Numbered from the stretch's first letter, positions 43,974 to 54,233 are shown. The stretch is 64,000 bases of DNA from Pseudanabaena sp. FACHB-2040 (GCF_014696715.1 NZ_JACJQO010000001.1:62001-126000), one strand, 5' to 3'. Notes: a model not told the origin generated them from the letters alone. Translations and numbers: made by a program.

Positions 43974-46900
43974 CTACAGACGAGACCCAGGCAATACGGC
44001 CTCCTCGCGCTCTACCCTTCGATCAGAGTCTCCTTGGCCCAACAAACGAATTCGGAAGTTTGTGATCACGATATACAGAGTCGGCACCATAAACAGCGTC
44101 AAAAAGGTAGCAATCAGCATGCCGCCAAAAACCGCCGTTCCCAGTGATTGACGGCTACCGGCACCTGCCCCTGTCGCCACCACTAGCGGAAAGATGCCGA
44201 TCAGCGTCGAAATAGCGGTCATCAAAATAGGTCGCAGCCGGTCTTGAGCGGCTTCTACGGCAGCTTTGGTAACCGAGAGCCCCTGTTCCCGCAGCTGGTT
44301 GGCAAACTCCACAATCAAAATAGAGTTTTTACTCGCCAAACCAATCAGCATCACCAGCCCAACCTGGCAGTAAACATCGTTCTCCAGCCCTCGTAAAGAC
44401 TGGGCCAGCAGTGCACCCATGATCGCCAGCGGTACCGCCAACATAATAATCAGCGGGTCAATATAGTTCTCATACTGGGCCGCCAGCACCAGAAAAACAA
44501 ACACCAGACCCAGGCCAAAGATAATGGTAGCCTGACCACCCGACTCTTTCTCCTCCAGGGACGTTCCGGCCCAGGCGTAACTGAAGCCAGGGGGCAGTTG
44601 GGCTGCCAGTTCCTCCATCGCATTGAGCGCATCTCCCGAGCTGTAACCCGGAGCCGCCGAACCCGTAATCTCAATTGAGCGGAACAGGTCAAAGTGGGTA
44701 ATGGTTTGTGCCCCTGTCTGAGGCGTGACCGTGACCAGACTGCTTAGAGGCACCATTGTCCCCGTTGCCGAGCGGACATAGAGCCGGCTAATGTCTCCCG
44801 GATTGGAGCGAAACTGCTGGTCAGCCTGGACATAGACCCGGTAGTTGCGCTGGCCTAGCGTAAAGTCATTGACGTACTGAGAGCCAATCGCTGTTTGCAA
44901 GGTGCTGAAAATATCGTTGACAGACACCTGCTGGGCTTGGGCCAAGTTGCGATCAACCTCAATCGAGAGCTTGGGTGTGCTCGCGGCAAAGGTCGTAAAG
45001 ACTTGCTGCAGAGCAGGAGTCTGGTTAGCCTGCCCAATCATCTGATAGGCCGCCCCTAGCAGTGAGTTCAGATCTGCAGTGCCGCGTTGGTCCTGTAGTT
45101 GGAAGGTAAAGCCGCCAAAGGTGCCCAGGCCTTGAATTGGCGGCGGGTTAAGCGGCAGTACCCGAGCCTCGGTGATACCCATAAACTGACCAAAGAGCTG
45201 ACCAATAATGGCCTGCACTGACTGCTCCGGCCCTGTGCGTTCCTCAAAGGGCTTGAGCGTGGCAAAAATAATGCCGTTGTTAGCGCTGCTGCCGGTAAAG
45301 CTGAAGCCAGCGATGGCAAAAGTGCCAATCACCTCTGGTACCTGCAGAATTTGTTGCTCAACTTGGGCAATCACCTTATCGGTATAGTTCAGCGAAACCC
45401 CTTCAGGGCCTTGAATCAAAGTAATGAAATAGCCCTGATCTTCTTCAGGCAAAAAGCCAGCGGGCACTCGAGTAAAGAGCAGCCCCGTCAGGCCCAGCGC
45501 CAGAATAAACAGGCCAATCACTGCCGCTTTAAAGCGGGTTAGCACGTTGAGCGATCGCTGGTAGCGCCGCTGTGAACCATCCAAAAACCAGTTGAAGCCG
45601 TTGAAGAATCCTGCCAGTAGCCCAGGCGGGCGCGTATTGCGCCGCAGCAGCAGGGCAGCAAGGGAGGGAGTCAACGTCAACGCTAGGAAGGTTGAAACCG
45701 CGATTGAAAAGGCAATCGTTAGCGCAAACTGCTGATAAAGCGCCCCTGTAGTTCCCGGGAAAAACGCCACCGGAATAAACACAGCCATCAGCACCAGCGA
45801 GGTAGCGACTACCGCTCCACTAAGCTCGCGCATCGAATCAATTGCCGCCTGCCTGGGACTCAAATCGCGGGTGTTGATCAGGCGGCTAATGTTTTCCACG
45901 ACGATGATCGCATCATCGACCACCATCCCGGTGGCCAGGGTCAGGCCAAACAGGGTCAAAGTGTTGATGGAAAAGCCAAACAGCTTGACAAAGATAAAGG
46001 TGCCAATCAGAGAGGTTGGAATGGTGATGGCCGGAATGAGGGTGGTGCGCCAGTCTTGCAGGAAGACAAAGATCACCAGCACTACTAGGACAATTGCCTC
46101 AATTAGGGTCTTGACTACCTCCTGCATCGACTCTTCGACAAACGTGGTGGTGTCAAACGCAACCTGATACTGCATGCCTGTTGGAAACTGCTCTGACAGC
46201 CGCGCCAGTTCTGTTTTGACGGCACGAGCCACCTCTAGCGCATTGCTGCCCGGCAGCTGGCTAATGCCCAAGCCCACCGCATCGTTAGCCCGGAACCGCA
46301 GAATCGTACTGTAGTCCTGCGCCCCTAGCTCTACTCGGCCTACATCTCGAAATTGCACCAGCGTTCCGTCGTCTTCGGTTCTGAGCACAATCTGCTCAAA
46401 CTGAGAGGCATCAGTCAGGCGACTGACGGCTTCTAGGTCTAGCTGGTATTCCTGGTCGGTAGCGTTTGGGGTTTGGCCTAGACGGCCCGCCCCCACCTGC
46501 AGGTTTTGCTCGTTTAAGGCCGTAACCACGTCTTGGGTAGTCAGACCCCGGCTGGCTAACCGTTCTGGGTCTATCCACAAACGCATGGCGTAGCGCCGCT
46601 CGCCAAACACCTGCACGTCCCCTACCCCGTTCAGCCGCCGCAGGGCGTCCACGATGTAGAGGTCGGCGTAGTTGCTCAGAAATAGAGGCGTGTACTGGTT
46701 ATTGTCTGAAAATAGGCCAATGGCGAGGAGAAAGCCGCTGGACTGTTTGGTGACAGTGACGCCAGTGCGCTGAACTGGCTCTGGCAACTGGGCCTCGGCC
46801 ACTGAAAGCTGATTTTGAACGTCAATGGCTGCTAGGTCAATATCGCGACCCGGCTCGAAGGTGACATTAATGGTGCTAAGGCCGCTGTTACTGCTGCTAG

Positions 46901-47141
46901 AGGAGATGTAGCGCACCCCCTCAATCCCGTTAATCTCTCGCTCCAACAGGTTGGTGACGGAGCTTTCGACCACGTCAGCGCTGGCCCCTGTGTAGTTTGC
47001 AGTGACGCTGACTTGGGGTGGGGCAATTTCGGGGTATTGAGCAATCGGTAGGGTGGGAATGACAATCGCCCCCAGCAACAGGATGATGAAGGCACAAACT
47101 GTGGCAACAACCGGACGTTTGATAAAAAGTTCAGCAAACAT
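43974..47141 (-). CDS. RND efflux transporter, inner membrane (AcrB/MexB, HAE1 type)
   Basis: 1055 aa, twelve membrane helices with two large periplasmic loops. It starts MFAELFIKRPVVATVCAFII as in AcrB. Key features: proton relay Asp-Asp in GMVVDDAIIVVENI (TM4), PNPPPI-like loop near the middle, and repeated fold halves. It pumps lipophilic drugs, detergents or metabolites from the periplasm and inner membrane with proton antiport. It forms an operon with the adaptor at 47198-48652, separated by 56 bases. No TolC-like outer membrane gene is nearby, so a shared one must be used. Confidence 0.95.
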   Translation of the reverse strand: MFAELFIKRPVVATVCAFIILLLGAIVIPTLPIAQYPEIAPPQVSVTANYTGASADVVESSVTNLLEREINGIEGVRYISSSSSNSGLSTINVTFEPGRDIDLAAIDVQNQLSVAEAQLPEPVQRTGVTVTKQSSGFLLAIGLFSDNNQYTPLFLSNYADLYIVDALRRLNGVGDVQVFGERRYAMRLWIDPERLASRGLTTQDVVTALNEQNLQVGAGRLGQTPNATDQEYQLDLEAVSRLTDASQFEQIVLRTEDDGTLVQFRDVGRVELGAQDYSTILRFRANDAVGLGISQLPGSNALEVARAVKTELARLSEQFPTGMQYQVAFDTTTFVEESMQEVVKTLIEAIVLVVLVIFVFLQDWRTTLIPAITIPTSLIGTFIFVKLFGFSINTLTLFGLTLATGMVVDDAIIVVENISRLINTRDLSPRQAAIDSMRELSGAVVATSLVLMAVFIPVAFFPGTTGALYQQFALTIAFSIAVSTFLALTLTPSLAALLLRRNTRPPGLLAGFFNGFNWFLDGSQRRYQRSLNVLTRFKAAVIGLFILALGLTGLLFTRVPAGFLPEEDQGYFITLIQGPEGVSLNYTDKVIAQVEQQILQVPEVIGTFAIAGFSFTGSSANNGIIFATLKPFEERTGPEQSVQAIIGQLFGQFMGITEARVLPLNPPPIQGLGTFGGFTFQLQDQRGTADLNSLLGAAYQMIGQANQTPALQQVFTTFAASTPKLSIEVDRNLAQAQQVSVNDIFSTLQTAIGSQYVNDFTLGQRNYRVYVQADQQFRSNPGDISRLYVRSATGTMVPLSSLVTVTPQTGAQTITHFDLFRSIEITGSAAPGYSSGDALNAMEELAAQLPPGFSYAWAGTSLEEKESGGQATIIFGLGLVFVFLVLAAQYENYIDPLIIMLAVPLAIMGALLAQSLRGLENDVYCQVGLVMLIGLASKNSILIVEFANQLREQGLSVTKAAVEAAQDRLRPILMTAISTLIGIFPLVVATGAGAGSRQSLGTAVFGGMLIATFLTLFMVPTLYIVITNFRIRLLGQGDSDRRVEREEAVLPGSRL

Positions 47142-47197
47142 GGCTTTATTAAGGAGGAGTAGAGCCGAGCCGGTAACCGTATCTAGGGAACTCTCTT

Positions 47198-48652
47198 TTA
47201 AGGAGTCGTGGGAGCCCCTGAGCCTGCCTCTGAGGCAGGAGGAACGGGCATAATCGGCACACCGTCAGCCAGGTTTAGCACCCCAGAAACGACGATTTGA
47301 TCACCCGCTGATAGACCTTCTAGTACCTGATAGTCGTTGCCCTGGATGTTGCCCAACTGCACAGGGCGCTGTTGAGCTACGAGTGTCGGAGGCTGCCCGG
47401 CTGGGGGCTGCCCAGCTGGGGGCTGTTCGGCTGAGCCAGGCTGCTGTGGTGGTTGAGCGGTGGGGTCAGGCGGTTCTGCCACAAAGACAAAGGGTTCTCC
47501 CGCCAGCCGGGTAATGGCGGTAGCTGGCACCAAAAGTCCAGCCCGCTGATCCCAAATCAGCCGTGCCCGCACAAACTGGCCGTCTCGCAGTTGGCCGCTG
47601 GGGTTATCAAAGGTGGCTTCAGCCAGAATGCTTTGAGCACCGCCCTCAACTCGAGGAGCAATAAAGCTGACGACCCCAGTCTGTACAACGTTGCCCTGGT
47701 TGTCGGTCAACTCAACCTGCTGCCCTGTTCGCAGCTCAGGGGCCCGCTCTAGAGGCACTGATAGCCGCAGGTTGAGGGACTGGTTGCGGGTGAGGGTGGT
47801 GAGAACGTCGCTGTTGGTTACGACACTGCCCACTCTGGCAGGAATATCGCCCACAATGCCGTCAAAGGGCGCAACAATGGTGGCTTCTTGAAGCTGGGCA
47901 TTAGCCCGATCGGCGTTGGCTTGGGCCTGGGTTACTCCGGCCCTGGCTTCTGCTAGCCCAGCTTCGGCGGCCTGAATGCGGCGATCAATGGCATTGAGCT
48001 GTGCGATCGCAGTATCCCTATCCCGCCGGACTTCGTCTAGGGCCTGTTCAGATAGCGCTCCCCGTTCAACCAGGGTAGCGGTGCGCTCAAAGTTCTGCCG
48101 CTGCAAATTGACTTCAGCCTCCTGGGCGATCCGATCTGCCTGCGCTGCCTCGACCTGAGACAAGGCGTTGGCTTGGGCGGCGCGGGCCACGCTCACGCTA
48201 GCTAAAACGCTAGCCACATCAGCCTGCTGTTGATCGGGCCTGAGCTGCACCAGAGGCGTTCCGGCTGCGACTCGCTCCCCCTGGCTTACGTAAATTTGAC
48301 TGATCCGTCCCGTGATTTCAGGCCGGATCTCGATCGAATCTGGCGCATCTAGGGAGCCAATAAACTCAGAGAAGTCAATAACTGTGGTTGTTTCCAGCGT
48401 TTCTAGCTGCACTGGCATTCCTGGAGGCTGTTGAGCTGCCGCCTGCCCGCCGGGATCGGCTCCTCGTCCCTGCCACCAGCGCCAGCCCAACCCTAGGCCA
48501 GTCAGCAACAGTAAGAGCCCCAGTGCCGGCAACCAGCGGCGCTGGGAGCGGGTGGAGGATCTCGGCGGAGGACCCGCCGTTTCTATGTCATACCGGGACG
48601 GTTCATCTTGTTGGGTTGCCGGAGAATTTACGTTTGCTGCATCAGACTGCAC
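47198..48652 (-). CDS. RND efflux periplasmic adaptor (membrane fusion protein)
   Basis: 484 aa. One N-terminal membrane anchor (about 38-62, RRWLPALGLLLLLTGLGLGW) with a Pro/polar cytoplasmic leader; not a lipoprotein. Lipoyl-like halves (IRPEITGRISQIYVSQGERV and VAPFDGIVGDIPARVGSVV) flank a coiled-coil hairpin rich in Ala/Gln (about 155-265). Beta-barrel and membrane-proximal domains follow, and the tail contains Pro-Gln-rich repeats (PPAGQPPAGQPPT). It bridges the AcrB-type pump to an outer membrane channel. It is the first gene of the operon and divergent from the padR gene. Confidence 0.93.
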   Translation of the reverse strand: MQSDAANVNSPATQQDEPSRYDIETAGPPPRSSTRSQRRWLPALGLLLLLTGLGLGWRWWQGRGADPGGQAAAQQPPGMPVQLETLETTTVIDFSEFIGSLDAPDSIEIRPEITGRISQIYVSQGERVAAGTPLVQLRPDQQQADVASVLASVSVARAAQANALSQVEAAQADRIAQEAEVNLQRQNFERTATLVERGALSEQALDEVRRDRDTAIAQLNAIDRRIQAAEAGLAEARAGVTQAQANADRANAQLQEATIVAPFDGIVGDIPARVGSVVTNSDVLTTLTRNQSLNLRLSVPLERAPELRTGQQVELTDNQGNVVQTGVVSFIAPRVEGGAQSILAEATFDNPSGQLRDGQFVRARLIWDQRAGLLVPATAITRLAGEPFVFVAEPPDPTAQPPQQPGSAEQPPAGQPPAGQPPTLVAQQRPVQLGNIQGNDYQVLEGLSAGDQIVVSGVLNLADGVPIMPVPPASEAGSGAPTTP

Positions 48653-48814
48653 AGTATTTGTCTCCCAGTTGCGTTTGAGTGCTTGGTAGCCAGGCAGTTG
48701 GGGCTAAACTCCACCCTAGCTGTCTCGGTTGAAGGTATCGTTAACAGTGCAATGCACTATCCAGACCGAGCTGACGTGAGCTGGATACGTAATATTGCAG
48801 AGGATAAGGCTGAG

Positions 48815-48831
48815 TATATCAATCTGATATA
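48815..48831. promoter_or_regulatory. Perfect dyad before the PadR gene, likely operator
   Basis: TATATCA, 3 bases, TGATATA: a perfect 7+7 inverted repeat ending 9 bases before ATG 48841. PadR regulators usually repress their own operon and a neighbouring pump by binding such AT-rich dyads. The site lies in the shared divergent region with the RND operon. Confidence 0.6.
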
Positions 48832-48840
48832 GATTTAGTC

Positions 48841-49380
48841 ATGTTTGAAATTGCGGCTCTTGGACTTCTTCAACGAGAACCCCTTCACGGCTATCGCCTG
48901 AAGCAGCAGCTTGAACTGTTCATGAGCGGCTGCATCAGCGCCAATTGTGGCACGATTTACCCCTTGCTCAGGCGGCTAGAGCAGCAGGGAGCCATTACGG
49001 TGGTCGGAGATGGCGCGTCTAACCGCAAGATCTACAGCCTCACGGATCAGGGTCGGGCGCAGTGGCAGCAGAAGATGATGGAGCACCCGCAGGAGAGCTG
49101 GGTGAATGCGCGATCGCGTTTTATGATTAAGTTCTTCTTTTTTGCATACATCGAGCCAAATCAGCGAATTAAGCTGCTGGCAAACCGCCTTGTCCTTTGC
49201 CGTCTACGGCTAGAGGACAAGGAAACACAGCCGCTGCCCAGCGACCCCTATCAGTCTGCAGCCTGGAGCTGGTTTGAAAATATGCTGCGCCAAGAGATCA
49301 GCTGGCTCACGCAGATGCTGGAGCAAGAACAGAACAAGCTGGAGGCTGCTGCCTATTCTGCCTCTGTAGATAAAACCTAG
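48841..49380 (+). CDS. PadR family transcriptional regulator
   Basis: 179 aa. The N-terminal winged helix (1-85) has LGLLQREPLHGYRLKQQLE, the family signature, and GTIYPLLRRLEQQGAITVV with the wing. The C-terminal part is an all-helical PadR/Vir dimerisation domain (about 95-179). PadR proteins repress drug or phenolic-acid resistance genes and are released by ligand. Divergent location from the RND efflux operon suggests that pump is its target. It has no obvious Shine-Dalgarno sequence; the operator-like dyad is immediately upstream of its ATG. Confidence 0.92.
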   Translation: MFEIAALGLLQREPLHGYRLKQQLELFMSGCISANCGTIYPLLRRLEQQGAITVVGDGASNRKIYSLTDQGRAQWQQKMMEHPQESWVNARSRFMIKFFFFAYIEPNQRIKLLANRLVLCRLRLEDKETQPLPSDPYQSAAWSWFENMLRQEISWLTQMLEQEQNKLEAAAYSASVDKT

Positions 49381-49431
49381 CCATAACCGCTCCCCTATAC
49401 TGAAGGGGCGTTCCCCCGCAGGCTAAATTCT

Positions 49432-52400
49432 ATGCCCGAGATACCGTTGCTCCAGAATGAGTTAACGCTTCAGGCGCAAATAGCTGCTTTGGAGCAGGAA
49501 AACTCTGCCTTGCGGGCCGCCCTTGTAGACAGCAGGAAACAGTCATCATCAGCGGCCTACGGCAGCAGCTCTCCTCCTGCCTCAGCGGATCGGCTGCTCC
49601 AGGCAACCGCGATCGCAGCCAACGCCTTACTCTCGATTGCTAACTTCGATGAAGCCGTCAGCACCGCTCTGCGAGTCCTTGGCGAAGCGTTAGGCAGCGA
49701 TCGCATTAACGTCATCGAGAATTTTGATTCTCCTTCAGAGAGTTTTCCCCACTGGCGGGTTTTGTACGAATGGAATTCTCCTGGAACGGTTCCCCAGTTT
49801 TCTGATTTGGCTGCAGCTCAGGGTAGCTATAGAGAGATTCCGGAGCTTTTTGAGCAGCTGCAGCAAGGCCGCTCCCTGAGCTATTTACTTGAAGAAGCTC
49901 CCGAACCGTTTCGTAGCTCACAGGCTACGATCGGGGTGAAATCGACACAAATTGTTCCAGTTTATGTTGAGGGCAAATGGTGGGGAGTCATTGGGCTAGA
50001 TGATTGTCGCCAAGCAAAACGGCGCAGTCCAGCAGAACTATCTGTATTGAAAATTGCCGCCGATTGCATTGGCAGTGCAATTCAGCGGGAGCGCACCCAG
50101 CAAACCCTGTTGCTAACAGAACAAGCACGCTCGGCTGAGCTAGAGCGCATCAACAGCGATTTTCAGCAGGCGATGACTCAACTTGCAGAATCGGAAGAAC
50201 GATTTCGGATTCTATTTGAGTTAAGCAGCGAAGGATTTTACTACGTCGAGATTGACCCGCCTTGCCCAATCACTTTACCGATTGAAAAACAGTGTGAATG
50301 GCTATATCACAACATTCGTGTCACAAAAACAAATCCTGCGTTTGCTGCCATGTATGGCGTAGACAATCCTGAAGATCTAATTGGGGTGAGAAATGCCGAT
50401 GTCCATGTCCCAAATTCCGAGAAAAATGCGGCGTTTATTCGAGGCATCGTAGAGAGTGGATACCGCTTCCGCAACGTAGAGACTGAGGAAGTTGATAGAC
50501 AGGGGCGGCTACGCTACTTCCTCAACAGTGGGGTTTCTACTGTCCAAGATGGCTACGTAGCAGGGGGTTGGGGTACGCAGGTCGACATTACTGAGTTGCG
50601 TGAAACTCAGCAAATCTTTCTGCAAGCTGAACAGGCCCGAGCAGCAGAGTTGGCCGCAGCCAATGAAGAATTGAAGCAGCGCGATCGCCTCCTCTCGGTG
50701 GTTGCGGAAATTACCAAAGACCTCTTGGAAAACTCTGAGGTTGAAGCTGCGATCGCTCAGGCACTGCAAAGAATGGGTGAAGCCGCAAATATCAGTCGAG
50801 TAACGCTGATGCAGGAGCGCGTGGAAACCGGCAGCGGGCGGCTACAGCATCAGGTCATTCAAGAATGGGCCGCCCCAAACGTGCCCAAACAAATGGATGA
50901 CCCATTAACTTGCGTAATGTACAACGACGATTACAGCGTTTTAGTGGATGAGCTTCGAGCCGGACGATCTGTGTGGCACACCCTCGAATATTTTCCTGAA
51001 CCTGCTCGAAGCCAACAAGCCGACATTGGGGTGAAGTCAACCGGGGCAGTTCCGATTTTTATTGAAGGAGACTATTTTGGCTGCGTTGGCTTTGATGACT
51101 GCGTCGATTACCGCCAGTGGAAGACCCAGGAAATTGACGTGTTGGCTTCTGGGGCAGGCGCAATAGGAGCCTCTCTTCATCGCCAACAGTTAGTCGATCG
51201 CCTGGTTGAAGAACGCATTCAGGCCGAACAAGAACGCGCCACAGAACTGGCAAAAGCCAATGTTGCTTTGCGGGAAACCCTAGCTAGTTTGGCAGCCACT
51301 CAAGACATCAAGGGCTTTCTAAACGCCACTCTACGGGAGATTGCCCGTCAAGCAGGCGCGTGTGTCACCCACTTGTTTCGCTATGAGCCCGAAACCAATC
51401 AGCTGCAGCAAATTGGCTGTGTTCGAGATGGCAGCCTTTATCCCGACGGGCACCCCGATGATCCGGCCAGTTTTCACAGCGGATTTTCTGCCGACGTTAC
51501 GCCTGCTTTTCGCCTGTTGCTAAAGCAGCGCAGCCTGATCTGGCAGGCAGCCGATCACCCAGATGAATATACGTGGCCAGACACTATTGCTTGGCATCGC
51601 AAAATGGGACACGTGGCTCACGCAGGTCAGGTGTTGGTAGCAGGGGATCAGCCGGTTGGCTTTTTGGGAATTGCTTTTTGCGATCGCACAACCCTGACCT
51701 TAGGACAAACTGAACTCATTCAAGCCCTAGCCAATCAAATGGCCCTAGCGCTAGAGCTAACTCGACTAGCAGAAGAAGCAAAACAGGCTGCGATCGCCCG
51801 CGAACAGAAGCAAGCCGCCCAAGACCGTGCCGCTGAGTTAGAGCGAACCAATGCCCAGCTACAGCAGAGCAAACGCCGTTTGCAAGACCTGCTCAACACC
51901 ATGAGCGACTGGGCCTGGGAAGTTGATGAAAACGGCATTTACACCTTTGTAGATGAAAAAGTGTCCAAAATTTTGGGCTACCTTCCCGAAGAAATACTGG
52001 GTAAAACCCCGTTTGACTTCATGCCTCCAGATGAGGCAAAACGGGTGTCAGAGACATTCTCTACCATCGCCGCCGAGCAGGTAACCTTTAGCAGGCTAGA
52101 GAACCGAAATCTAACAAAAGATGGGCGTCAGGTAGTTTTTGAAACCAGTGGAACTCCTATGTTTAACCTGGAAGGCAAGTTTTCAGGTTATCGAGGAGCC
52201 GACTGCAATGTTACTGAGTTGAGGCACATGCAGGATGCCTTATTGCGGGCCGAACAAGAGCGGGCAGCAGAACTGGCCAGGGCGAATGATGCCCTGCGTC
52301 GCTCTCTTCGTCACCTTACGACAACTGACAATTTGCAATCGTTTCTAGTTGCTGTCTTGCAAGAATCTATTCAAGCCAGCGGCGCGGCTAGCGCTGGAGT

Positions 52401-53421
52401 ATTTGTGTATCAGGCGGCCTCGCACACCTTACACATGACAGCACTTCTGTTGCACGGTGAAGTGATTGACGTTGCAACCGACCCACGGACTGAACCTTGG
52501 CAAACTCCCATCCCCGCAGACATTACCAATGCCTGGTACAGGCTAAGCCAGGAGCGACGGGTTATCTGGATCGACAACGACAATCCGCCACCCGAGCACT
52601 GGCCCATATCTCAAGCCTGGCATAAGCAGTTTGGGCATAAAAGCATTGCCGCCATTCCGCTTCTGATTGGCGAACACGCCTTGGGGTTTTTGGGACTATG
52701 TTTTACGACTTACCAGCAGCAAAACACTTCTAAACTAGAGCAATGTCGGGCGCTTACACAACACGCTGCATTGGCTCTGCAAATGTCTCAGCTCACAGAA
52801 GAAGCCAAACAAACAGGGATGCTAGAAGAACGCAACCGCATGGCCAGCGAAATTCATGACTCCCTGGCGCAGTCCTTTATGGGAGTGCTGATGCAGCTTC
52901 AAGCTGCTAATCGCTTCCTCTCCAATAAACCCGATCAAGCTCAAGCCTGCATCACCCGCGCTCAGACCCTCGCCAAAGAAGGATTGGCAGAGGCCCGGCT
53001 GTCAGTATGGTCGTTGTGCCAAGAAAGCACTAACTACTGCTTCATTGCCGAAACCCTAACCCGCGTGACAGAACAACTCACCACAGGTACCCCAATTCAG
53101 GCAATCGTCAAGATAGAGGGAACTCCCCACGGCCTACCCTCAGATGTTGGCATGAACCTGCTGCGGATTGCTCAAGAAGCGCTAACCAATACGCTGCGAC
53201 ATGCTCAGGCCAAAACCATTCAGGTTCACCTCATCTTTGCGGCTGATACAATTCAACTGCGAATTCAAGATGACGGTAAAGGATTTGACCTGCATCAGCG
53301 CAGCAATGGGTTTGGCTTAGGAAGTATGCGGCAACGGGCTGGGCAGATTGAGGCCCAGCTGGCCATTGATACCCAAACTGGATCTGGAACTGCGATCGCA
53401 GTCACCCTGCCTCTTTGCTAA
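49432..53421 (+). CDS. Multi-GAF/PAS histidine kinase (HisKA_3 type)
   Basis: 1329 aa, soluble. An N-terminal coiled coil (1-35) is followed by GAF-1 (about 50-225), PAS-1 (255-395), GAF-2 (430-590), GAF-3 (620-785), PAS-2 (815-940) and GAF-4 (980-1125), then HisKA_3 with His1142 in ASEIHDSLAQS, and a HATPase with LLRIAQEALTNTLRHA and DDGKGFD. GAF-1 and GAF-2 share IGVKSTxxVPxxxEGxxxG; GAF-3 and GAF-4 share a VIW/LIW...AWH...GH pattern, so two GAF types are each duplicated. The HisKA_3 class pairs with NarL-type regulators, and one is encoded 24 bases downstream. Helical linkers of the AEQERAAELARAN kind join the domains. Ligands unknown. Confidence 0.92.
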   Translation: MPEIPLLQNELTLQAQIAALEQENSALRAALVDSRKQSSSAAYGSSSPPASADRLLQATAIAANALLSIANFDEAVSTALRVLGEALGSDRINVIENFDSPSESFPHWRVLYEWNSPGTVPQFSDLAAAQGSYREIPELFEQLQQGRSLSYLLEEAPEPFRSSQATIGVKSTQIVPVYVEGKWWGVIGLDDCRQAKRRSPAELSVLKIAADCIGSAIQRERTQQTLLLTEQARSAELERINSDFQQAMTQLAESEERFRILFELSSEGFYYVEIDPPCPITLPIEKQCEWLYHNIRVTKTNPAFAAMYGVDNPEDLIGVRNADVHVPNSEKNAAFIRGIVESGYRFRNVETEEVDRQGRLRYFLNSGVSTVQDGYVAGGWGTQVDITELRETQQIFLQAEQARAAELAAANEELKQRDRLLSVVAEITKDLLENSEVEAAIAQALQRMGEAANISRVTLMQERVETGSGRLQHQVIQEWAAPNVPKQMDDPLTCVMYNDDYSVLVDELRAGRSVWHTLEYFPEPARSQQADIGVKSTGAVPIFIEGDYFGCVGFDDCVDYRQWKTQEIDVLASGAGAIGASLHRQQLVDRLVEERIQAEQERATELAKANVALRETLASLAATQDIKGFLNATLREIARQAGACVTHLFRYEPETNQLQQIGCVRDGSLYPDGHPDDPASFHSGFSADVTPAFRLLLKQRSLIWQAADHPDEYTWPDTIAWHRKMGHVAHAGQVLVAGDQPVGFLGIAFCDRTTLTLGQTELIQALANQMALALELTRLAEEAKQAAIAREQKQAAQDRAAELERTNAQLQQSKRRLQDLLNTMSDWAWEVDENGIYTFVDEKVSKILGYLPEEILGKTPFDFMPPDEAKRVSETFSTIAAEQVTFSRLENRNLTKDGRQVVFETSGTPMFNLEGKFSGYRGADCNVTELRHMQDALLRAEQERAAELARANDALRRSLRHLTTTDNLQSFLVAVLQESIQASGAASAGVFVYQAASHTLHMTALLLHGEVIDVATDPRTEPWQTPIPADITNAWYRLSQERRVIWIDNDNPPPEHWPISQAWHKQFGHKSIAAIPLLIGEHALGFLGLCFTTYQQQNTSKLEQCRALTQHAALALQMSQLTEEAKQTGMLEERNRMASEIHDSLAQSFMGVLMQLQAANRFLSNKPDQAQACITRAQTLAKEGLAEARLSVWSLCQESTNYCFIAETLTRVTEQLTTGTPIQAIVKIEGTPHGLPSDVGMNLLRIAQEALTNTLRHAQAKTIQVHLIFAADTIQLRIQDDGKGFDLHQRSNGFGLGSMRQRAGQIEAQLAIDTQTGSGTAIAVTLPLC

Positions 53422-53445
53422 TCCTCCTTACAGCCTGCATTTACC

Positions 53446-54087
53446 ATGTCTGCAGCCCTGTCCTCGTCCAGCTCAATTCGCCTCCTCTTGGCCGATGACC
53501 ATCCTGTAGTGCGTCAGGGGCTGGCCCTGATTCTAGACAGTGAAGAGGATATGGCAGTGGTCGCTCAAGCCAGTAATGGGCAAGAGGCGGCCGACCTCTT
53601 CCGTCAGCATCAGCCCGATGTTGCGCTCTTAGACCTGCGAATGCCTCTGCTCAACGGCGTTGAGGCAACCGCAGCCATCCGGGCCGAGTTTCCCACTGCC
53701 TGCATTATTCTGCTTACCACCTACGACGGCGACGAGGACATTTATCAAGGACTGCGAGCAGGCGCAAAATCTTACCTGCTGAAGGACACACCCTGCGAAG
53801 AAATTATCGAGGCCATCCGGCAAGTTTGCCAAGGACGCAGGCATCTGTCACCCCATGTAGGAGAAAAACTGGCAGAACGCATGGAGCTGCCCCAATTAAG
53901 CGGTCGCGAACGCGAGGTGCTGCAGCTTATTGCCAAGGGCAGAAATAATTTAGAGATTGGCCAAGCCTTAAATATCGCTGAAAGCACCGTCAAGACTCAT
54001 GTCAACAGCATTTTGGGCAAGCTCAGGGTGAGCGATCGCACCCAGGCCGCGATTCTGGCTTTGCGGCGAGGTCTGGCCAAGCTGTAG
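53446..54087 (+). CDS. NarL/FixJ-type response regulator, partner of the upstream kinase
   Basis: 213 aa. Receiver (about 12-128): LLADDHPVVRQGL, phospho-Asp in LLDLRMPLLNG (about 65), LTTYDGDEDIY and LLKDT. LuxR-type HTH (about 148-210): LSGREREVLQLIAKGRNNLE, NIAESTVKTHVNSILGKL. It starts 24 bases after the kinase stop, so the two are almost certainly one operon and a cognate pair. Target genes unknown. Confidence 0.95.
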   Translation: MSAALSSSSSIRLLLADDHPVVRQGLALILDSEEDMAVVAQASNGQEAADLFRQHQPDVALLDLRMPLLNGVEATAAIRAEFPTACIILLTTYDGDEDIYQGLRAGAKSYLLKDTPCEEIIEAIRQVCQGRRHLSPHVGEKLAERMELPQLSGREREVLQLIAKGRNNLEIGQALNIAESTVKTHVNSILGKLRVSDRTQAAILALRRGLAKL

Positions 54088-54233
54088 AAAAAACCCAACT
54101 AAAGTTGGAGAAATTTTCCCTCTTCAGTTGGAGCAACCCCTCCTCCTTTGTCTGGAATAAACTCAGATCTCTAGTCTGATTCCAAAATTGAGTACTTCCC
54201 ACAAACTAAGCACAGATCGTTCAGGAGAACGCT

